This document shows positions 33,566-45,192 of a stretch of 64,000 nt of DNA, one piece after another. The position numbers and the translations under genes are program-made. The stretch spans positions 34,308,763 to 34,372,762 of the forward strand of contig NC_023756.2 of the NCBI RefSeq assembly GCF_000499845.2. Reading direction: 5' to 3'. The notes under the pieces are model-generated. The model did no database searches. It was not told the DNA's origin and saw only the letters and a program-made list of their open reading frames with translations. How positions within the stretch are numbered: position 1 is the stretch's first letter; every line of letters begins with the position of its first letter. Source of the stretch: Phaseolus vulgaris (lineage: Eukaryota; Streptophyta; Magnoliopsida; Fabales; Fabaceae).

Positions 33566-36500
33566 TTGGTCCCATTCACAAGTGTAGAGAAGAGATCCAA
33601 CAATATGAGGAACACGAGGCAAGGATCCGTCCCACCGAACGGAGGGGAAAACATCATCATGCAACAAATCTTGGACACGATGTGCGCCCTTCAGGAGACG
33701 GTGGCAGCGTCCAAAATGGATCAAGAATGCATCCATATTGACCTGGATGCGTCCCAAGCAAGGAATGAAGAGCTGCGTAGGACCAACGAGGAACTGCGTA
33801 GGAATTTGTAGCAGGCAGGGGAATGCGTGGTGGATGAGCGAGCCCACCTACACCACCCAGGGCTTTCCCAATGCCCTTCTTGCAGGCGATCATGGACGCC
33901 GTGATACCAGCCACTTTCGTAGGTCCTAAAGTCGCCTTTACAGGTGTAGAGGACCCAGAGGCTCATATCACGACCTTCCACACCCAGATGATGTTGTCTG
34001 GGGGCTCTGATGCAGTGCATTGCAAGCTGTCCATGAGCATGCTGACAGGCACAAAGCTAGACTGGTTTGTCAGCCTTCCTGACAGACATGTAACGTTTTT
34101 CGCGCAATTTTCTACGCTGTTCAGGGAGCAATACATCGTCAATCGGGACCCCCCGCCAGTCTCTAACGACCTTTTCGACGTAAGACAATACCATAAAGAA
34201 TCGTTGAAGGACTTCCTCAACTGATTTGGGGCACAGGTGGTGAGGCTGCACACCAAGGACGAGGATATGATGGTGCACGCTTTCAGGAAGGGAATGTTGC
34301 CCCCGTCCGCCCATGAGGGCCAAGTTGACCTCAGCCCATGAGGGTACATGAGGCGACGACAGAGAAGTAGGCCCCAGGGAAGCAACAACCCTACGAGGCC
34401 AGGAAGCCCCAGACCAGGGTGCGTGCAAGAGAGGATGCGCCCCCCAGGCACAACTTCCTGGTAGAGTTGAAGGAACTGATCACTATTCCCAACATAGCGT
34501 AGAGACTAAAGATGCCCCTGAAAACTAACAAGAGATTGGGGCCCAAGAAGAACGCTTGATGCGAGTTCCACCAAGCGTATGGCCACCCCATACGCAACTG
34601 CTTATCATTAGGACACCAGTTGGACGAATTGGTGAAGAACGACTTCCTGAAGGACTACTTGCAGCAGCCGCAAGGGGTTCAGACGTTGGAAGCACCGGGG
34701 GGTGATCAAGGGCACGAGATGCCTGTTCATAGTGAAATTCACACCATTTCAGGAGGCTTATCGGGAGGAGGATGCACCGCCTCTCAGCGGAAGAAATACG
34801 CACGAGCGGTGATGACAGTAGAGGTGCAAGAGGCAGACCAGGCCCTTGACATCGACCTCGTCTTCACCAAGGCCGAGCTCCGAGATGTCGTCCCCCACGA
34901 TAATGAATAGTGGTTGTCTGGGTGGTAACATCAGGAAGGAAGGTGCACTGTGTCCTAGTGGACCAGGGAAGCTCGGCAGACGTGATGCTCTAGTCGACCT
35001 TCAACAAATTGCAGTTGTCTCCCGACTAGTTGAGGCCTTACACCGGCTGCTTGTATTGATTTGTTGGAGACCAGGTAGAAGTGAGTGGACACATAGAGCT
35101 GAGAACCACCTTCACGGATGGTGTAGATTCCTGCATAGAGAACATCAGGTACCTTGTTGTTAATACTCCCCCAGCTTACAACATACCGTTGGGCAGATCT
35201 GCCTTAAACAGAGTGAGAGCGATAGCATCAACAAGGCATATGAAGATTAAACTTTCTTCCTTACGGGGGAAAGTGATCACCATCAGATCAGACCGGAAGG
35301 AGGCTAAGAGATGTTACGAGAATAGCCTCAAAACAAAGAGAGGAGTGTTCACTGTCACCACTCGGCCCCCGATTGAAGAAGGGGTCGCTCGCACAGAAGT
35401 CGCTTGGGAAAGGCTACCCGAACCAGCCGAAGACGTCTTTGAGAGGGAGATCGAAGGTAGAATGTTTAAGCTCGGCAAGTCTCTAGGCCAAGGGATGCAG
35501 GACCAGATTATCGAAGTCATAGCACGACACCTGGATGCCTTCGCGTGGTCCGCCTTATACATGCCTGGCATAGACCCCGACTTCCTATGCCATCGTCTTA
35601 CAATGGACCCCCAGGTCTGACCTGTTAGCCAGAGGAGGAGAAAGTTCAACAAGGAAAGGCGGCAGGTCATCAAAGAAGAAACGCAGAAGTTGCTGAGCGC
35701 CGACCACATTAGGGAGATTCAGTACCCAGAGTGGCTGGCAAACACGGTGCTGGTAAAGAAGGCCAATGGGAAGTGGAGGATATGCGTAGACTTCACATAC
35801 CTCAACAAGGCCTGCCCGAAGGACTCCTACCCCTTGCCGAGCATTGATGCTTTGGTAGACAGCGCCTCGGGTTGTAGGTTGCGTAGCTTCGTGGATGCCT
35901 TTTCTGGGTACAACCAGATCAAGATGCATCACAGGGACGAGTGCAAGACGACGTTCATGACAGAGTTGTCTTGCTATTGTTACACAGTGATGCCCTTTGG
36001 GCTGAAAAACGCAGGTGCCACCTACCAGAGGCTGATGGACAGGGTATTCGCGCCCATGATAGGGCGAAATGTGCAAGCATACGTGGATGATATGGTGGTG
36101 ACCTCGCAGGTAAATGATCAACACATGGCTGATCTAGAAGAGCTATTACGATGATAGCTAAATATATACTGAAGCTGAACCCTGAAAAGTATGTGTTCGG
36201 GGTGGAAGCAGGCAAGTTCTTGGGCTTCCTACTCGTCGAACGTGGGATAGAAGCAAACCCAGATAAGTGTGCTGCAATCCTCGCAATGAAGAGCCCGATC
36301 TCAGTAAAGGAGGTGCAGCAGTTGACAGGGCGGATGGCCGCTCTGTCCAGATTTGTATCAGCTGGAAGGGATAAAGGTCATCCCTATTTCTAGTGCCTGA
36401 GGAGGAACAATAGGTTCATATGGACCAGAGAATGTGAAGAGGCGTTCCTCAAGCTGAAGGAGTACCAGACCAGTCCTCTAGTGTTATGCAAACCGCAGTT

Positions 36501-37601
36501 GGGCACACCGCTTCGCCTATACTTTGCTGTCATTGATAGGGCGATCAACCCAGTCCTCAGGTAGGAACAAAACCAGGTACAAAAGCCAATGTACTTTGTG
36601 AGCAAAGTATTGTAGGGGCCTGAGGTAAGGTACCAGGCCCTAGAGAAGGCAGCCTTGGCAGTGGTGTTCTCAATGAGAAGGCTTCGCCACTACTTTCAGA
36701 GCTTTACCATGGTGGTGATGACAGACCTTCCCATTCGCAAGGTCTTACAAAAGCCAGACATTGCGGGAAGGATGGTGCGTTGGGCGGTAGAGCTATTAGA
36801 ATTTGACGTACAGTACGAGCCCAGAGGCCCTATTAAAGGTCAGGTTTACGGTGATTTCGTGGTAGAGCTCTCCTCGCCAGACACGCACCACAAAGGGTCC
36901 GACTTCCGATGGGTGCTCTCTGTAGATGGTTCCTCTAACCAACAAGGCAGCGGAGCTGGCGTCATCCTGGAAGGGCCAAATGGGCTATTGATTGAGCAAG
37001 CCCTGCGATTCACTTTCAAGGCCAGTAACAACCAGGCAGAGTATGAAGCTCTAATCGTTGAAATACTGTTAGCCAAGGAGATGGGTGCGCAGAGTTTGCT
37101 GGTGAAGAGTGACTCCCTACTAGTTACGGGCTAAGTAACAGGAGAATACCAGGCCAAAGACCCTTAGATGGCTGCTTATCGAGAATATGTCCGAGTCTTA
37201 AAGAAGTCATTTGCGGTGTTCGAGTTGGTACATGTCCCTAGAGAGCAGAATGCCCGAGCTGACTTACTAGCAAAGCTCACCAGTTCGAGCAAGGGGGGCA
37301 GACAGAGGACAGTCATCCAGGAAATCCATTAGGTTAGAGCGTCGGAAGGGAGGAAGATGAGTCATCGGTCATTGACTCAAGAGACACTGAAAACGCCTAG
37401 GATAAGCACATATCCGGTTTTTGGGGAAGAGTCATTGCAGGTCTGCCTGGTTGAAAAAGGAGAAACCTGGATGACACCCTACAAGCGTTACTTGGCCGAT
37501 GGGATGCTTTTGTTGGAACCCACAAATTCCAGAAAAATAAAGAAAAATTCGACCAAGTACATCCTCATTGACGGAGAGTTGTTCAGACACGGGTTTACCC
37601 A
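33566..37601 (+). pseudogene. Tat gag-pol of element B, many stop codons
   Basis: Homologous along its length to the A polyprotein. It has gag (GVEDPEAHITTFHTQMMLSG, near 33950), a protease region near 34955, RT with AYVDDMV (near 36080), gypsy RNase H, the second RNase H (SVDGSSNQQGSGAG, near 36930) and a tail ending GELFRHGFTH. Stops or shifts occur at 33809, 34222, 34558, 34908, 35618, near 36153, at 36391, near 36562 and 36613, at 37132 and near 37166. Most stops replace Gln or Arg codons of A by C-to-T changes. Confidence 0.9.
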
Positions 37602-37914
37602 CAAGTCTGCAATTGCCAGGAGAGAGAAAGTCACCAGGTATATAAGAGCTCTTAACAAACTTTCTGAGGTACGCACGTTCAGTTCATACACTTTACGCTT
37701 GCGAGTGAGAGAGGATTTGCACGGTTCTCGTTCTTAGTATTTGGTGATACCGTCACTGACTTGAGCGTTGGAGTGCGATCGGCCGCAGCGGCGCCGTATC
37801 GTTTCTTTGCAGGTTCTTGAGATAGATCCCGAAGAGGAACGGAGGTGAGAAGCGGTGCGCACGTCGATCCTTTGACGAGGCATTCTCCAGCGCTCCGGTC
37901 AACAGGCAGGATCA
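37602..37914 (+). repeat. 5' LTR of element A, left part deleted
   Basis: Corresponds to 48892-49203 of the 3' LTR. It keeps the TATA box (TATATAAG, 37639-37646) and the end AGGCAGGATCA. The upstream enhancer half is lost, which may silence transcription from this LTR. Confidence 0.92.
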
Positions 37915-37937
37915 TCAGGCGCCCACCGTGGGGCCGT
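37915..37937 (+). promoter_or_regulatory. Primer binding site of element A
   Basis: CAGGCGCCCACCGTGGGGCC directly after the LTR. The same motif as TTGGTGCCCACCGTGGGGCC in B; this form, matching a tRNA-Arg 3' end, is usual for Tat-lineage elements. Confidence 0.8.
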
Positions 37938-38316
37938 GTAAAGCTTGCTCCCATCCACAGCGTGAGTTCGTGGAAGTTTTCGAGGTTTTCGGCGTGGTTG
38001 TGTGCTGGTGCAACCGTCGTTCGTAGTTTCTGTGAGTTTCGTTCGGTGAGTTTGCGTTTTGTACCGTTTGTTTGGCTTTCAATCGGTGGAGTGAGGTCTT
38101 TTGTTGCTTGCGCGCAATCTGTTCGGTGGATTCGAGTTCTTTCGTTTGTTTGGTTGTTCGCGGGGAAACGGTGGTTTTTGGTGAAGCTGTGGTTTTCTTC
38201 GAAGGTTTGCGGTGTTCTTGGGTTCTTGCGCAGTTTCTTGAGTTTTCTGCGATTGATCGCTGATTCGATCGTGGTTGAAGTGTTGTTTGCTGTATTTATG
38301 TGGTTCGATGAAGTTA

Positions 38317-41300
38317 ATGAGAAAAATGAGAAGCAATCGTTCCAGTCCCGTGGTGCCTGTCGCAGCTGAAGGCGACGCCGCCATGACCATGGCGCAGATG
38401 GCAGAGATGATGCGCTCGTTGCAGGCAACCGTGGAAGCCTCGCGCGTAGAGCAGGCAAGGATACATGAGGACCTGGTCGCCTCTCGCGCCAGGAACGAGG
38501 AGCTTAGCAAGGTAACTGAGGAGCTGCGTCGAGCTCTTCAGGAGCAGCAGGGACGTTCTTCTGTTGAAGAAGCGGCGCCGTCTACGCCACCTCGTGTGTT
38601 CCCAATGCCTTTTGTTCAGGCGATTACCGACACGCCAATTCCTACGAGCGTGGTTCCGGTTAAAGCTGTTTTTACCGGCGTGGAGGATCCAGAGGCTCAT
38701 CTGACCACGTTCCACACGCAGATGATGCTGTCGGGAGGGTCAGACGCCGTCTACTGCAAGATGTTCGTGAGTACGCTCCAGGGAATGGCGATGGAGTGGT
38801 TTGTGAGCCTGCCTAATGGCCACATAACCAATTTTCAACAATTCTCGAAAATCTTTGTCGAGCAGTACATTGTGAATAAGGCACCGCCGAGGGTGTCCTA
38901 TGATCTGTTTGATATAAGGCAGTACCATGGGGAGTCCCTCAGAGACTACCTCAATCGCTTCGGAGCGCAGATGGTCAGATCGCCGGCCAAGGATGAAGAA
39001 ATGCTGGTCTATGCCTTCAAGAAGGGCGTGCAGCCGGGGCCATTCTGCGAGGCCTTGATCAGGGCTCATCCAGCGACGTTTGCTGAAGTTAGGCGACTTG
39101 CGGTGGCCCACATCGCCGACGAGAGTGAAGTCGCCGAGAAGAGAGGCAGCGTGGCTCCCGCCAGACCACGCGCCCAGACCAGGATCCAGCCGCAGAGGGT
39201 GCTGGAAACGGCGGCGGCGGCCAGGAAAGACCAAAGGACTCGTTATCCTTACGATAGGAGAAATAAGGGAAGAAGCCAAGCGCGCCAACAACCAGCACGC
39301 CAACAACCAGCACGCCGGGAGTACAATCGCCCGCCTAAGCACAAATTCGTCATGGGACTAGCGGACCTGATCGCTATCCCTAACATATCTGCTAGGTTGA
39401 AGGCGCCCGAGAAGGTGGGAGACAAGGTGCTGGGATCAAAGCCGGACGCCTGGTGCGAGTTCCACCAGTGTTTTGGCCACAACCTGGACTCGTGTTTGTC
39501 TTTAGGATACCAGCTCGACGATCTGGTTAAGAGCGGGTTCCTAAACGACTATCTGCTGGATAGAAGGACGGGGGGAGCGTCGAGTTCCCAGCCAGCAGGT
39601 GGAGAAGCCCAGCAACACGAGATGCCAATCCACGGGGAGATCCACACCATTGCAGGGGGTTTCTCAGGTGGTGGATGCACCGCATCGCAGAGGAAAAAGT
39701 ATGCGCGATCGGTGATGGCAGTGGACATGTTTGAAGATCACTCGCCGGAAGTGGACATTACGTTCACAAAGCAGGATCTTCGGGACGTTGTGCCTCATGA
39801 CAACGATCCCATAGTTATTTCGTTGATAACAGCAGGGAGGAAGGTCCACCGAGTTCTGGTGGACCAAGGAAGCTCGGCAGACGTGATGTTCTGGCCGACT
39901 TTCACGCAGCTGGAATTGCCCCTTGACCAGCTAAGGCCCTATGGAGGGTGCTTATATGGGTTCGCTGGTGACCAGGTGGAGGTCAGGGGGTACATTGAGC
40001 TGAGAACCACGTTTACAGATGAGGCGGGGTCGAGGACGGAGAAAATCAAGTACCTCATCGTAAACGCCCCTTCAGCATATAACATCCTGTTGGGAAGGCC
40101 CACTCTTAACAGGATAGGCGCCATTCCGTCGACACGGCACATGAAGGTGAAGCTGCCGTCTATGGAAGGGGTGGTGATCACGATCAAGTCTGATCAGAAA
40201 GAAGCGAAAAGGTGCTATGAGAATAGCCTAAAAAACAAAAGATCAGTGAGTTATGTAACAACCACCCCACCTCCCGGTGTGAAACCCAGACCGCCGGTAA
40301 CAGAGGAGGCCGCCGGAAGGGATGTAGAGATGATAGACACTGAGCTAGGGGAGAGGAATGCTGGCCTGGAGGAGGAAGAGGCGCGGAATCGCCCCGAGGA
40401 AGCGAGAGAACTGGGAATCGCCAAGGCGGTGATCGCCAGAGAATCCAGGCCCAAACCTGTCGAGCGGTGGCTCGAGAAGGAGATCGGAGGGAAAGTTTTC
40501 AAGCTCGGAAGATCTCTGGAGGTCGATCTCCAGGACCAGATCGCCAAGGTGATTGAGCGGCATCTGGACGCGTTTGCTTGGTCCGCTTCGGACATGCCCG
40601 GGATCGATCCCGACTTCTTGTGCCATCATCTGGCGATGGACAACATGGTGAGACCGGTGCGACAAAGGAGAAGAAAATTCAATGAAAAGAGGAGGCAGGC
40701 GATTAGGGACGAAACACAGAAACTCCTCGCTGCAGGCCACATCAGGGAAGTCCAGTACCCTGAATGGTTGGCAAATGTCGTACTGGTGAAGAAGAGTAAC
40801 GGGAAATGGTGCATGTGCGTCGATTTCACCGATCTGAACAAAGCTTGCCCAAAGGATTCGTATCCTTTACCAAGCATTGATGCCCTGGTTGATAGTGCTG
40901 CAGGGTGCAAGCTGCTGAGTTTCCTGGATGCCTTCTCGGGCTATAATCAGATCAAGATGCATCCCATGGATGAAGAAAAAACAGCTTTCATGACGGAGAG
41001 GTCGTGCTACTGCTATAAGGTGATGCCGTTTGGGCTGAAGAACGCGGGGGCCACGTACCAGAGGTTGATGGATCGGGTACTTGCACCAATGCTGGGAAGG
41101 AACGTGCAAGCCTACGTCGATGACATGGTCGTGACCTCGCAGGAGAAAAGCAAGCACGTTGCGGACTTGGAAGAATTGTTCACGACGATCGCCAAGTTCA
41201 AGTTAAAGCTCAACCCGGAGAAATGCATTTTCGGCGTGGAGGCTGGAAAGTTTTTGGGTTTTCTCTTGACTGAAAGGGGGATAGAAGCTAACCCAGACAA

Positions 41301-43770
41301 GTGTGCCGCCATCTTGGCGATGAGAAGCCCGGCTACAGTGAAAGAAGTCCAGCAGCTGACAAGCCGGATGGCAGCCCTATCTCGCTTCGTGTCAGCTAGC
41401 GGAGAAAAGGGGCACCCCTATTTTCAATGTCTACGGCGCAATAACAAGTTCGCTTGGACGAAAGAATGCGAGGAAGCTTTCGTCAAGCTAAAAGAGTATC
41501 TGGCGAGCCCGCCGGTTCTGTGCAAACCGCTGGCGGGAATCCCTCTCAGGTTGTATTTCGCTGTGACTGAGAGGGCGGTGAGTGCGGTGCTCGCCCAGGA
41601 TCAAGATCAGGCTCAGAAGCCTATTTATTTTGTGAGCAAAGTGTTGCAGGGCCCAGAAACGAGATATCAGGCCCTGGAGAAGGCCGCGCTAGCTGTGGTG
41701 TTTTCGGCGAGGAGGTTGCGCCACTACTTCCACAGTTTCACAATACTGGTGATGACTGACCTGCCCATCCAGAAGGTCTTGAAGAAACCCGACGTTGCGG
41801 GAAGAATGGTGAAGTGGGCAGTGGAGTTGTCAGAGTTTGACATTAAATATGAGCCCCGAGGCCCGATCAAGGGGCAAATCTTTGCAGATTTTGTGGTCGA
41901 GCTCTCATCAGAGGCGACGCGGGTTGAAGGAGACGACTTCCGTTGGGTACTCTCGGCGGATGGATCGTCGAACCAGCAGGGTAGCGGTGCTGGAGTCATA
42001 TTGGAAGGGCCCAATGGCGTGCTGATTGAGCAATCTTTGAGGTTTGCCTTCAAAGCCAGCAACAATCAAGCAGAGTATGAGGCGCTGATCGCCGGGATTT
42101 TGCTGGCCAAGGAGATGGGGGCTAGGGTGCTGATGGCTAAGAGTGACTCGCTGCTAGTCACAGGGCAAGTAACAGGCGAGTTCCAGGCTAAAGATCCACA
42201 AATGGCGGCTTACTTGGCGTATGTGCAGGAATTGAAGAGTTCCTTTGCCTCTTTTGAAGTAGTGCATGTGCCCCGAGAGCAGAATGCCCGAGCTGACTTG
42301 CTTGCTAAGCTCGCCAGCTCAGGCAAGGGGGGTAGGCAGAGGACGGTGATTCAAGAAACTCTGAAGACGCCGAGGGCATTTGTAGCAGATCACCTGGTCC
42401 TTCAGATAAGCAGGTCGACGGAGAGAGCAGCGAGAAGCCATAAGTCTTTGACGCAAGAAACCCTGAGATCGCCGAGAGTTAGAGCATGTCGAGGAGAGAA
42501 GGTGGACGTGATGCAGGTCTGCGCCGCCCATGAGCCAGACACTTGGATAACACAGTACAAGCGGTGCTTGGCAGATGGCCTCCTCCCGCTAGATCCAACA
42601 GAAGCTGGGAAGGTAAAGAAAAATTCCAGCAAGTATACATTGATTGATGGCGATCTGTACAGGTTTGGGTTCACTCACCCACTCCTGGAATGTATACACG
42701 GCGAGAAGTGCACGAGAATTATGGCAGAGCTCCACGAAGGTATATATGGAAGCCACGTCGGGGGTCGAGCTTTGGCCCCGAGGACTCTCCGTGCAGGCTA
42801 CTATTGGCCATCCATGAGAGAAGATTGCAAGAAATATGCCCAGTGCTGCAAACAATGCCAGCAGCACGCCGATTGGCACAAGGCACCTCCTGAGGAGTTG
42901 AAGTCGATCTATAGCCCTTGGCCGTTTCATACTTGGGGAATCGACATCCTGGGACCTTTCCCGTTGGCGATCAGGCAAATGAAGTACTTGGTGGTGGCGA
43001 TTGAGTACTTCACCAAGTGGATTGAAGCAGAACCAGTGGCCCAGATTACCGCACACAAGATCGAAGGTTTTGTATGGAAGAACATCGTGTGCCGGTTTGG
43101 AGTGCCTAAGCGCCTGGTGTCAGATAATGGGACGCAGTTTGCAAGCCACCTGTTGAAGAAGCTTTGCGAAGGGGTGGGAATTCAACAAGTGTTTGCATCC
43201 GTCGAGCACCCTCAAACAAATGGCCAGGTGGAATCAGCTAATCGGGTGCTGTTGAGAGGTTTGAAGAGAAGGCTTGAGAAAGCCAAGGGAAGTTGGGCTG
43301 AGGAGGTGCCCCGTATAGTTTGGGCGTACCACACCACCGAGCAGTCAGGAACCCATGAGACCCCGTTCAGCTTGGTCTATGGGTGTGACGCCATGATTCC
43401 GGTGGAGATCCAGGAGAGCTCGTCGAGATTCCAGAACTTTGTAGAGGAAGACTCGAATGAAGAGAGAAGGCTGAACCTGGATCTGCTGGATGAAGTCAGG
43501 GAAGAGGCGAGGCTGAAGGCTGAGGCGGTGAAGAGGAGGATCGAGCGAAGATACAACTCAAAGGTGATGCCAAGGCAGTTTAGAGAAGGCGATCTGGTGA
43601 TGAGGAAGGCCCACCAGTATGAGATGGAGAATAAACTATCACCCAAGTGGACTGGACCGTTCAGAATAACCGAGGCGCTCGGGAACGGAGCCTACCGCTT
43701 AGAGACGCTGGAAGGAGGGGCGATTCCTTGCACCTGGAACGCCACACACCTGAAGTTGTACTATAGTTAA
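38317..43770 (+). CDS. Tat gag-pol polyprotein of element A, intact, 1817 aa
   Basis: The start is set at MRKMRSNRSS, the first Met shared with the relative at 12970; the frame is open 14 codons further upstream. Order: coiled-coil N-terminus; gag domain (residues ~115-215); Cys/His motif CEFHQCFGHNLDSC (~380); protease VLVDQGSSADV (catalytic Asp ~516); RT with AYVDDMV (~932-938); gypsy RNase H (~1010-1190); a second RNase H with SADGSSNQ, QAEYEAL, KSDSLL and ARADLLAKLA (~1208-1340); integrase with an HHCC finger and Asp ~1543, Asp ~1603, Glu ~1639 (DD35E). The dual RNase H is a known mark of the Tat lineage. No catalytic residue appears lost, so this could still supply enzymes. Confidence 0.93.
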   Translation: MRKMRSNRSSPVVPVAAEGDAAMTMAQMAEMMRSLQATVEASRVEQARIHEDLVASRARNEELSKVTEELRRALQEQQGRSSVEEAAPSTPPRVFPMPFVQAITDTPIPTSVVPVKAVFTGVEDPEAHLTTFHTQMMLSGGSDAVYCKMFVSTLQGMAMEWFVSLPNGHITNFQQFSKIFVEQYIVNKAPPRVSYDLFDIRQYHGESLRDYLNRFGAQMVRSPAKDEEMLVYAFKKGVQPGPFCEALIRAHPATFAEVRRLAVAHIADESEVAEKRGSVAPARPRAQTRIQPQRVLETAAAARKDQRTRYPYDRRNKGRSQARQQPARQQPARREYNRPPKHKFVMGLADLIAIPNISARLKAPEKVGDKVLGSKPDAWCEFHQCFGHNLDSCLSLGYQLDDLVKSGFLNDYLLDRRTGGASSSQPAGGEAQQHEMPIHGEIHTIAGGFSGGGCTASQRKKYARSVMAVDMFEDHSPEVDITFTKQDLRDVVPHDNDPIVISLITAGRKVHRVLVDQGSSADVMFWPTFTQLELPLDQLRPYGGCLYGFAGDQVEVRGYIELRTTFTDEAGSRTEKIKYLIVNAPSAYNILLGRPTLNRIGAIPSTRHMKVKLPSMEGVVITIKSDQKEAKRCYENSLKNKRSVSYVTTTPPPGVKPRPPVTEEAAGRDVEMIDTELGERNAGLEEEEARNRPEEARELGIAKAVIARESRPKPVERWLEKEIGGKVFKLGRSLEVDLQDQIAKVIERHLDAFAWSASDMPGIDPDFLCHHLAMDNMVRPVRQRRRKFNEKRRQAIRDETQKLLAAGHIREVQYPEWLANVVLVKKSNGKWCMCVDFTDLNKACPKDSYPLPSIDALVDSAAGCKLLSFLDAFSGYNQIKMHPMDEEKTAFMTERSCYCYKVMPFGLKNAGATYQRLMDRVLAPMLGRNVQAYVDDMVVTSQEKSKHVADLEELFTTIAKFKLKLNPEKCIFGVEAGKFLGFLLTERGIEANPDKCAAILAMRSPATVKEVQQLTSRMAALSRFVSASGEKGHPYFQCLRRNNKFAWTKECEEAFVKLKEYLASPPVLCKPLAGIPLRLYFAVTERAVSAVLAQDQDQAQKPIYFVSKVLQGPETRYQALEKAALAVVFSARRLRHYFHSFTILVMTDLPIQKVLKKPDVAGRMVKWAVELSEFDIKYEPRGPIKGQIFADFVVELSSEATRVEGDDFRWVLSADGSSNQQGSGAGVILEGPNGVLIEQSLRFAFKASNNQAEYEALIAGILLAKEMGARVLMAKSDSLLVTGQVTGEFQAKDPQMAAYLAYVQELKSSFASFEVVHVPREQNARADLLAKLASSGKGGRQRTVIQETLKTPRAFVADHLVLQISRSTERAARSHKSLTQETLRSPRVRACRGEKVDVMQVCAAHEPDTWITQYKRCLADGLLPLDPTEAGKVKKNSSKYTLIDGDLYRFGFTHPLLECIHGEKCTRIMAELHEGIYGSHVGGRALAPRTLRAGYYWPSMREDCKKYAQCCKQCQQHADWHKAPPEELKSIYSPWPFHTWGIDILGPFPLAIRQMKYLVVAIEYFTKWIEAEPVAQITAHKIEGFVWKNIVCRFGVPKRLVSDNGTQFASHLLKKLCEGVGIQQVFASVEHPQTNGQVESANRVLLRGLKRRLEKAKGSWAEEVPRIVWAYHTTEQSGTHETPFSLVYGCDAMIPVEIQESSSRFQNFVEEDSNEERRLNLDLLDEVREEARLKAEAVKRRIERRYNSKVMPRQFREGDLVMRKAHQYEMENKLSPKWTGPFRITEALGNGAYRLETLEGGAIPCTWNATHLKLYYS

Positions 43771-44004
43771 GAGCTTTGTAAGTAAAGACAAACACAATGT
43801 TATATTACAATGTCTCTGTTAAAACAGTTTGAAGGGGGCACTCTTTTTCCCTAAGGAGGGTTTTTAATGAGGCCACCCAATAAAAGAAGAGTTTTCGAAG
43901 TATAAGGTGTTTACAGATTGCATGTGTGCTATTTTCAAAAGTTTGGAAGAAAGACCTTGTCATTTGTACATGATTTAAGGCATGTCGCGTGCTTTCTAAA
44001 AGGT
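43771..44004 (+). other. Post-pol spacer of element A
   Basis: Short non-coding stretch between the pol stop and the tandem repeats. It contains a GGGGGCACTC tract near 43834, not next to an LTR. Confidence 0.5.
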
Positions 44005-44640
44005 TTTAAGTCCTCATCGTTTTTCGGCGATTAGAGGCACCAGTTAAGTTTTAAGTCCTCATCGTTTTTCGGCGATTGGAGGCACCAGTTAAGTTTTAAA
44101 GTCCTCATCGTCCTTCGGCGATCGGAGGCACCAGATGAAAGACCTCAACGCCCTCGCGCGTCCTGAGGCAAGTAAAAGACCTCCTCGCCGTCGAGCGAGT
44201 GCAGGCGAGAAAGAGGAAAAGTCCTCCGTGTTTCTGGGAGCGAGAAGATGTAACTCCTGGGGCAACGTAGAGGCAAGTTAAAGACCTCCTCGCCGTCGAG
44301 CGGGTGCAGGCGAGAAAGGTCCTCAGTGCATCCAGGGGGGAGGAGATGTACACCCTGGGCAAGTTGAGGCACCGGATAAAGTCCTTATCGCCGTTGTGCG
44401 AGCTAAGGCCAGCTAAAGACCTCCTCGTCGTCGAGCGAGTGCAGGCGAGAGAAAGAAAAGGTCCTCAGTGCATCCAGGGGGGAGGAGATGTACACCCTGG
44501 GCAAGTTGAGGCACCAAATAAAGTCCTTCTCGCCGTTGAGCGAGTTCAGGCGAGTTAAAGACCTTCTCGCTTATGTGCGAGCATAGGCAAGATAAAATCC
44601 TTCTCGTCTTGAACGAGTTCAGGTATGGCGAAGAGGGTGG
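44005..44640 (+). repeat. Tandem repeats downstream of pol in element A
   Basis: Two nested patterns. Units of 45-46 bp starting TCCTCATCGT occur at 44011, 44056 and 44102. Larger GC-rich units built on AAAGACCTCCTCGCCGTCGA start near 44175, 44280 and 44415, with partial units after that. Stretches of about 60 bp (GGTCCTCAGTGCATCCAGGG) are repeated almost exactly at 44319 and 44460. Such repeats after pol are known in Tat/Ogre elements and can seed satellite DNA. Confidence 0.85.
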
Positions 44641-45192
44641 AAGAAGCTTGAAAGGTGGCTAAGGTAGGTTCGAAGAGAACGCCTAGTCAGCCGGTCTTTT
44701 GCTCTGAAGTTCAGGGGGGCAAAGGAAGATCCCAAAGGGCGTTTCTACCCCAGATAAAGAAACGATTGCCAAAGCATGAGGCTAGGAAAAGCTGGTGTTG
44801 CCAAGAGGTCTTGGTGATCGGGAAAAGTTCAAACACGACGAGAAGATTGAAAGACTTGCTTGATAAAGCAGGTCGAGTGGGACGTTGTTTGAGCTAATGA
44901 TTGAGTTACAGTTCGTTGCTTGGAAGGTATTCTTATGATAAGGTTAGTGCCTCAAGAGTACAAGTTGTTTAAAGCGATTATTGCTTAAATTTGAAGTGGT
45001 TCGAAGCAGTTAAAGTCAAAAGGTTGTGTTTGCAAAATCGTTAAGTTAAGATCGACAAAGTTAAACATACAAAGAAGGCTAAAGCGCTCAAAAGGAGTCA
45101 GGGGAGAGAATATCCAAGTTTTGCGATTGAAATAAGTATCTGTTCAAAACACATATGCACGAGTTTTTGTTACAAGGTATATACAAGCAAAA
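44641..45192 (+). other. Spacer between repeats and antisense gene
   Basis: No convincing coding signal on either strand. On the minus strand it would be the 3' UTR of the antisense gene. Confidence 0.5.

Larger units (their letters stand above)
32703..37601 (+). mobile_element. Tat-lineage gypsy element B, left part
   Basis: It has a 5' LTR (32703-33535), a primer site (33536-33557, TTTGGTGCCCACCGTGGGGC) and gag-pol up to the middle of the region before integrase. The break at 37601 joins truncated LTR sequence of element A. The rest of pol resumes at 58933, so A and C lie between its halves. About 45 codons are missing between the two parts. The possible left target site is ACATT (32698-32702). 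Confidence 0.88.
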
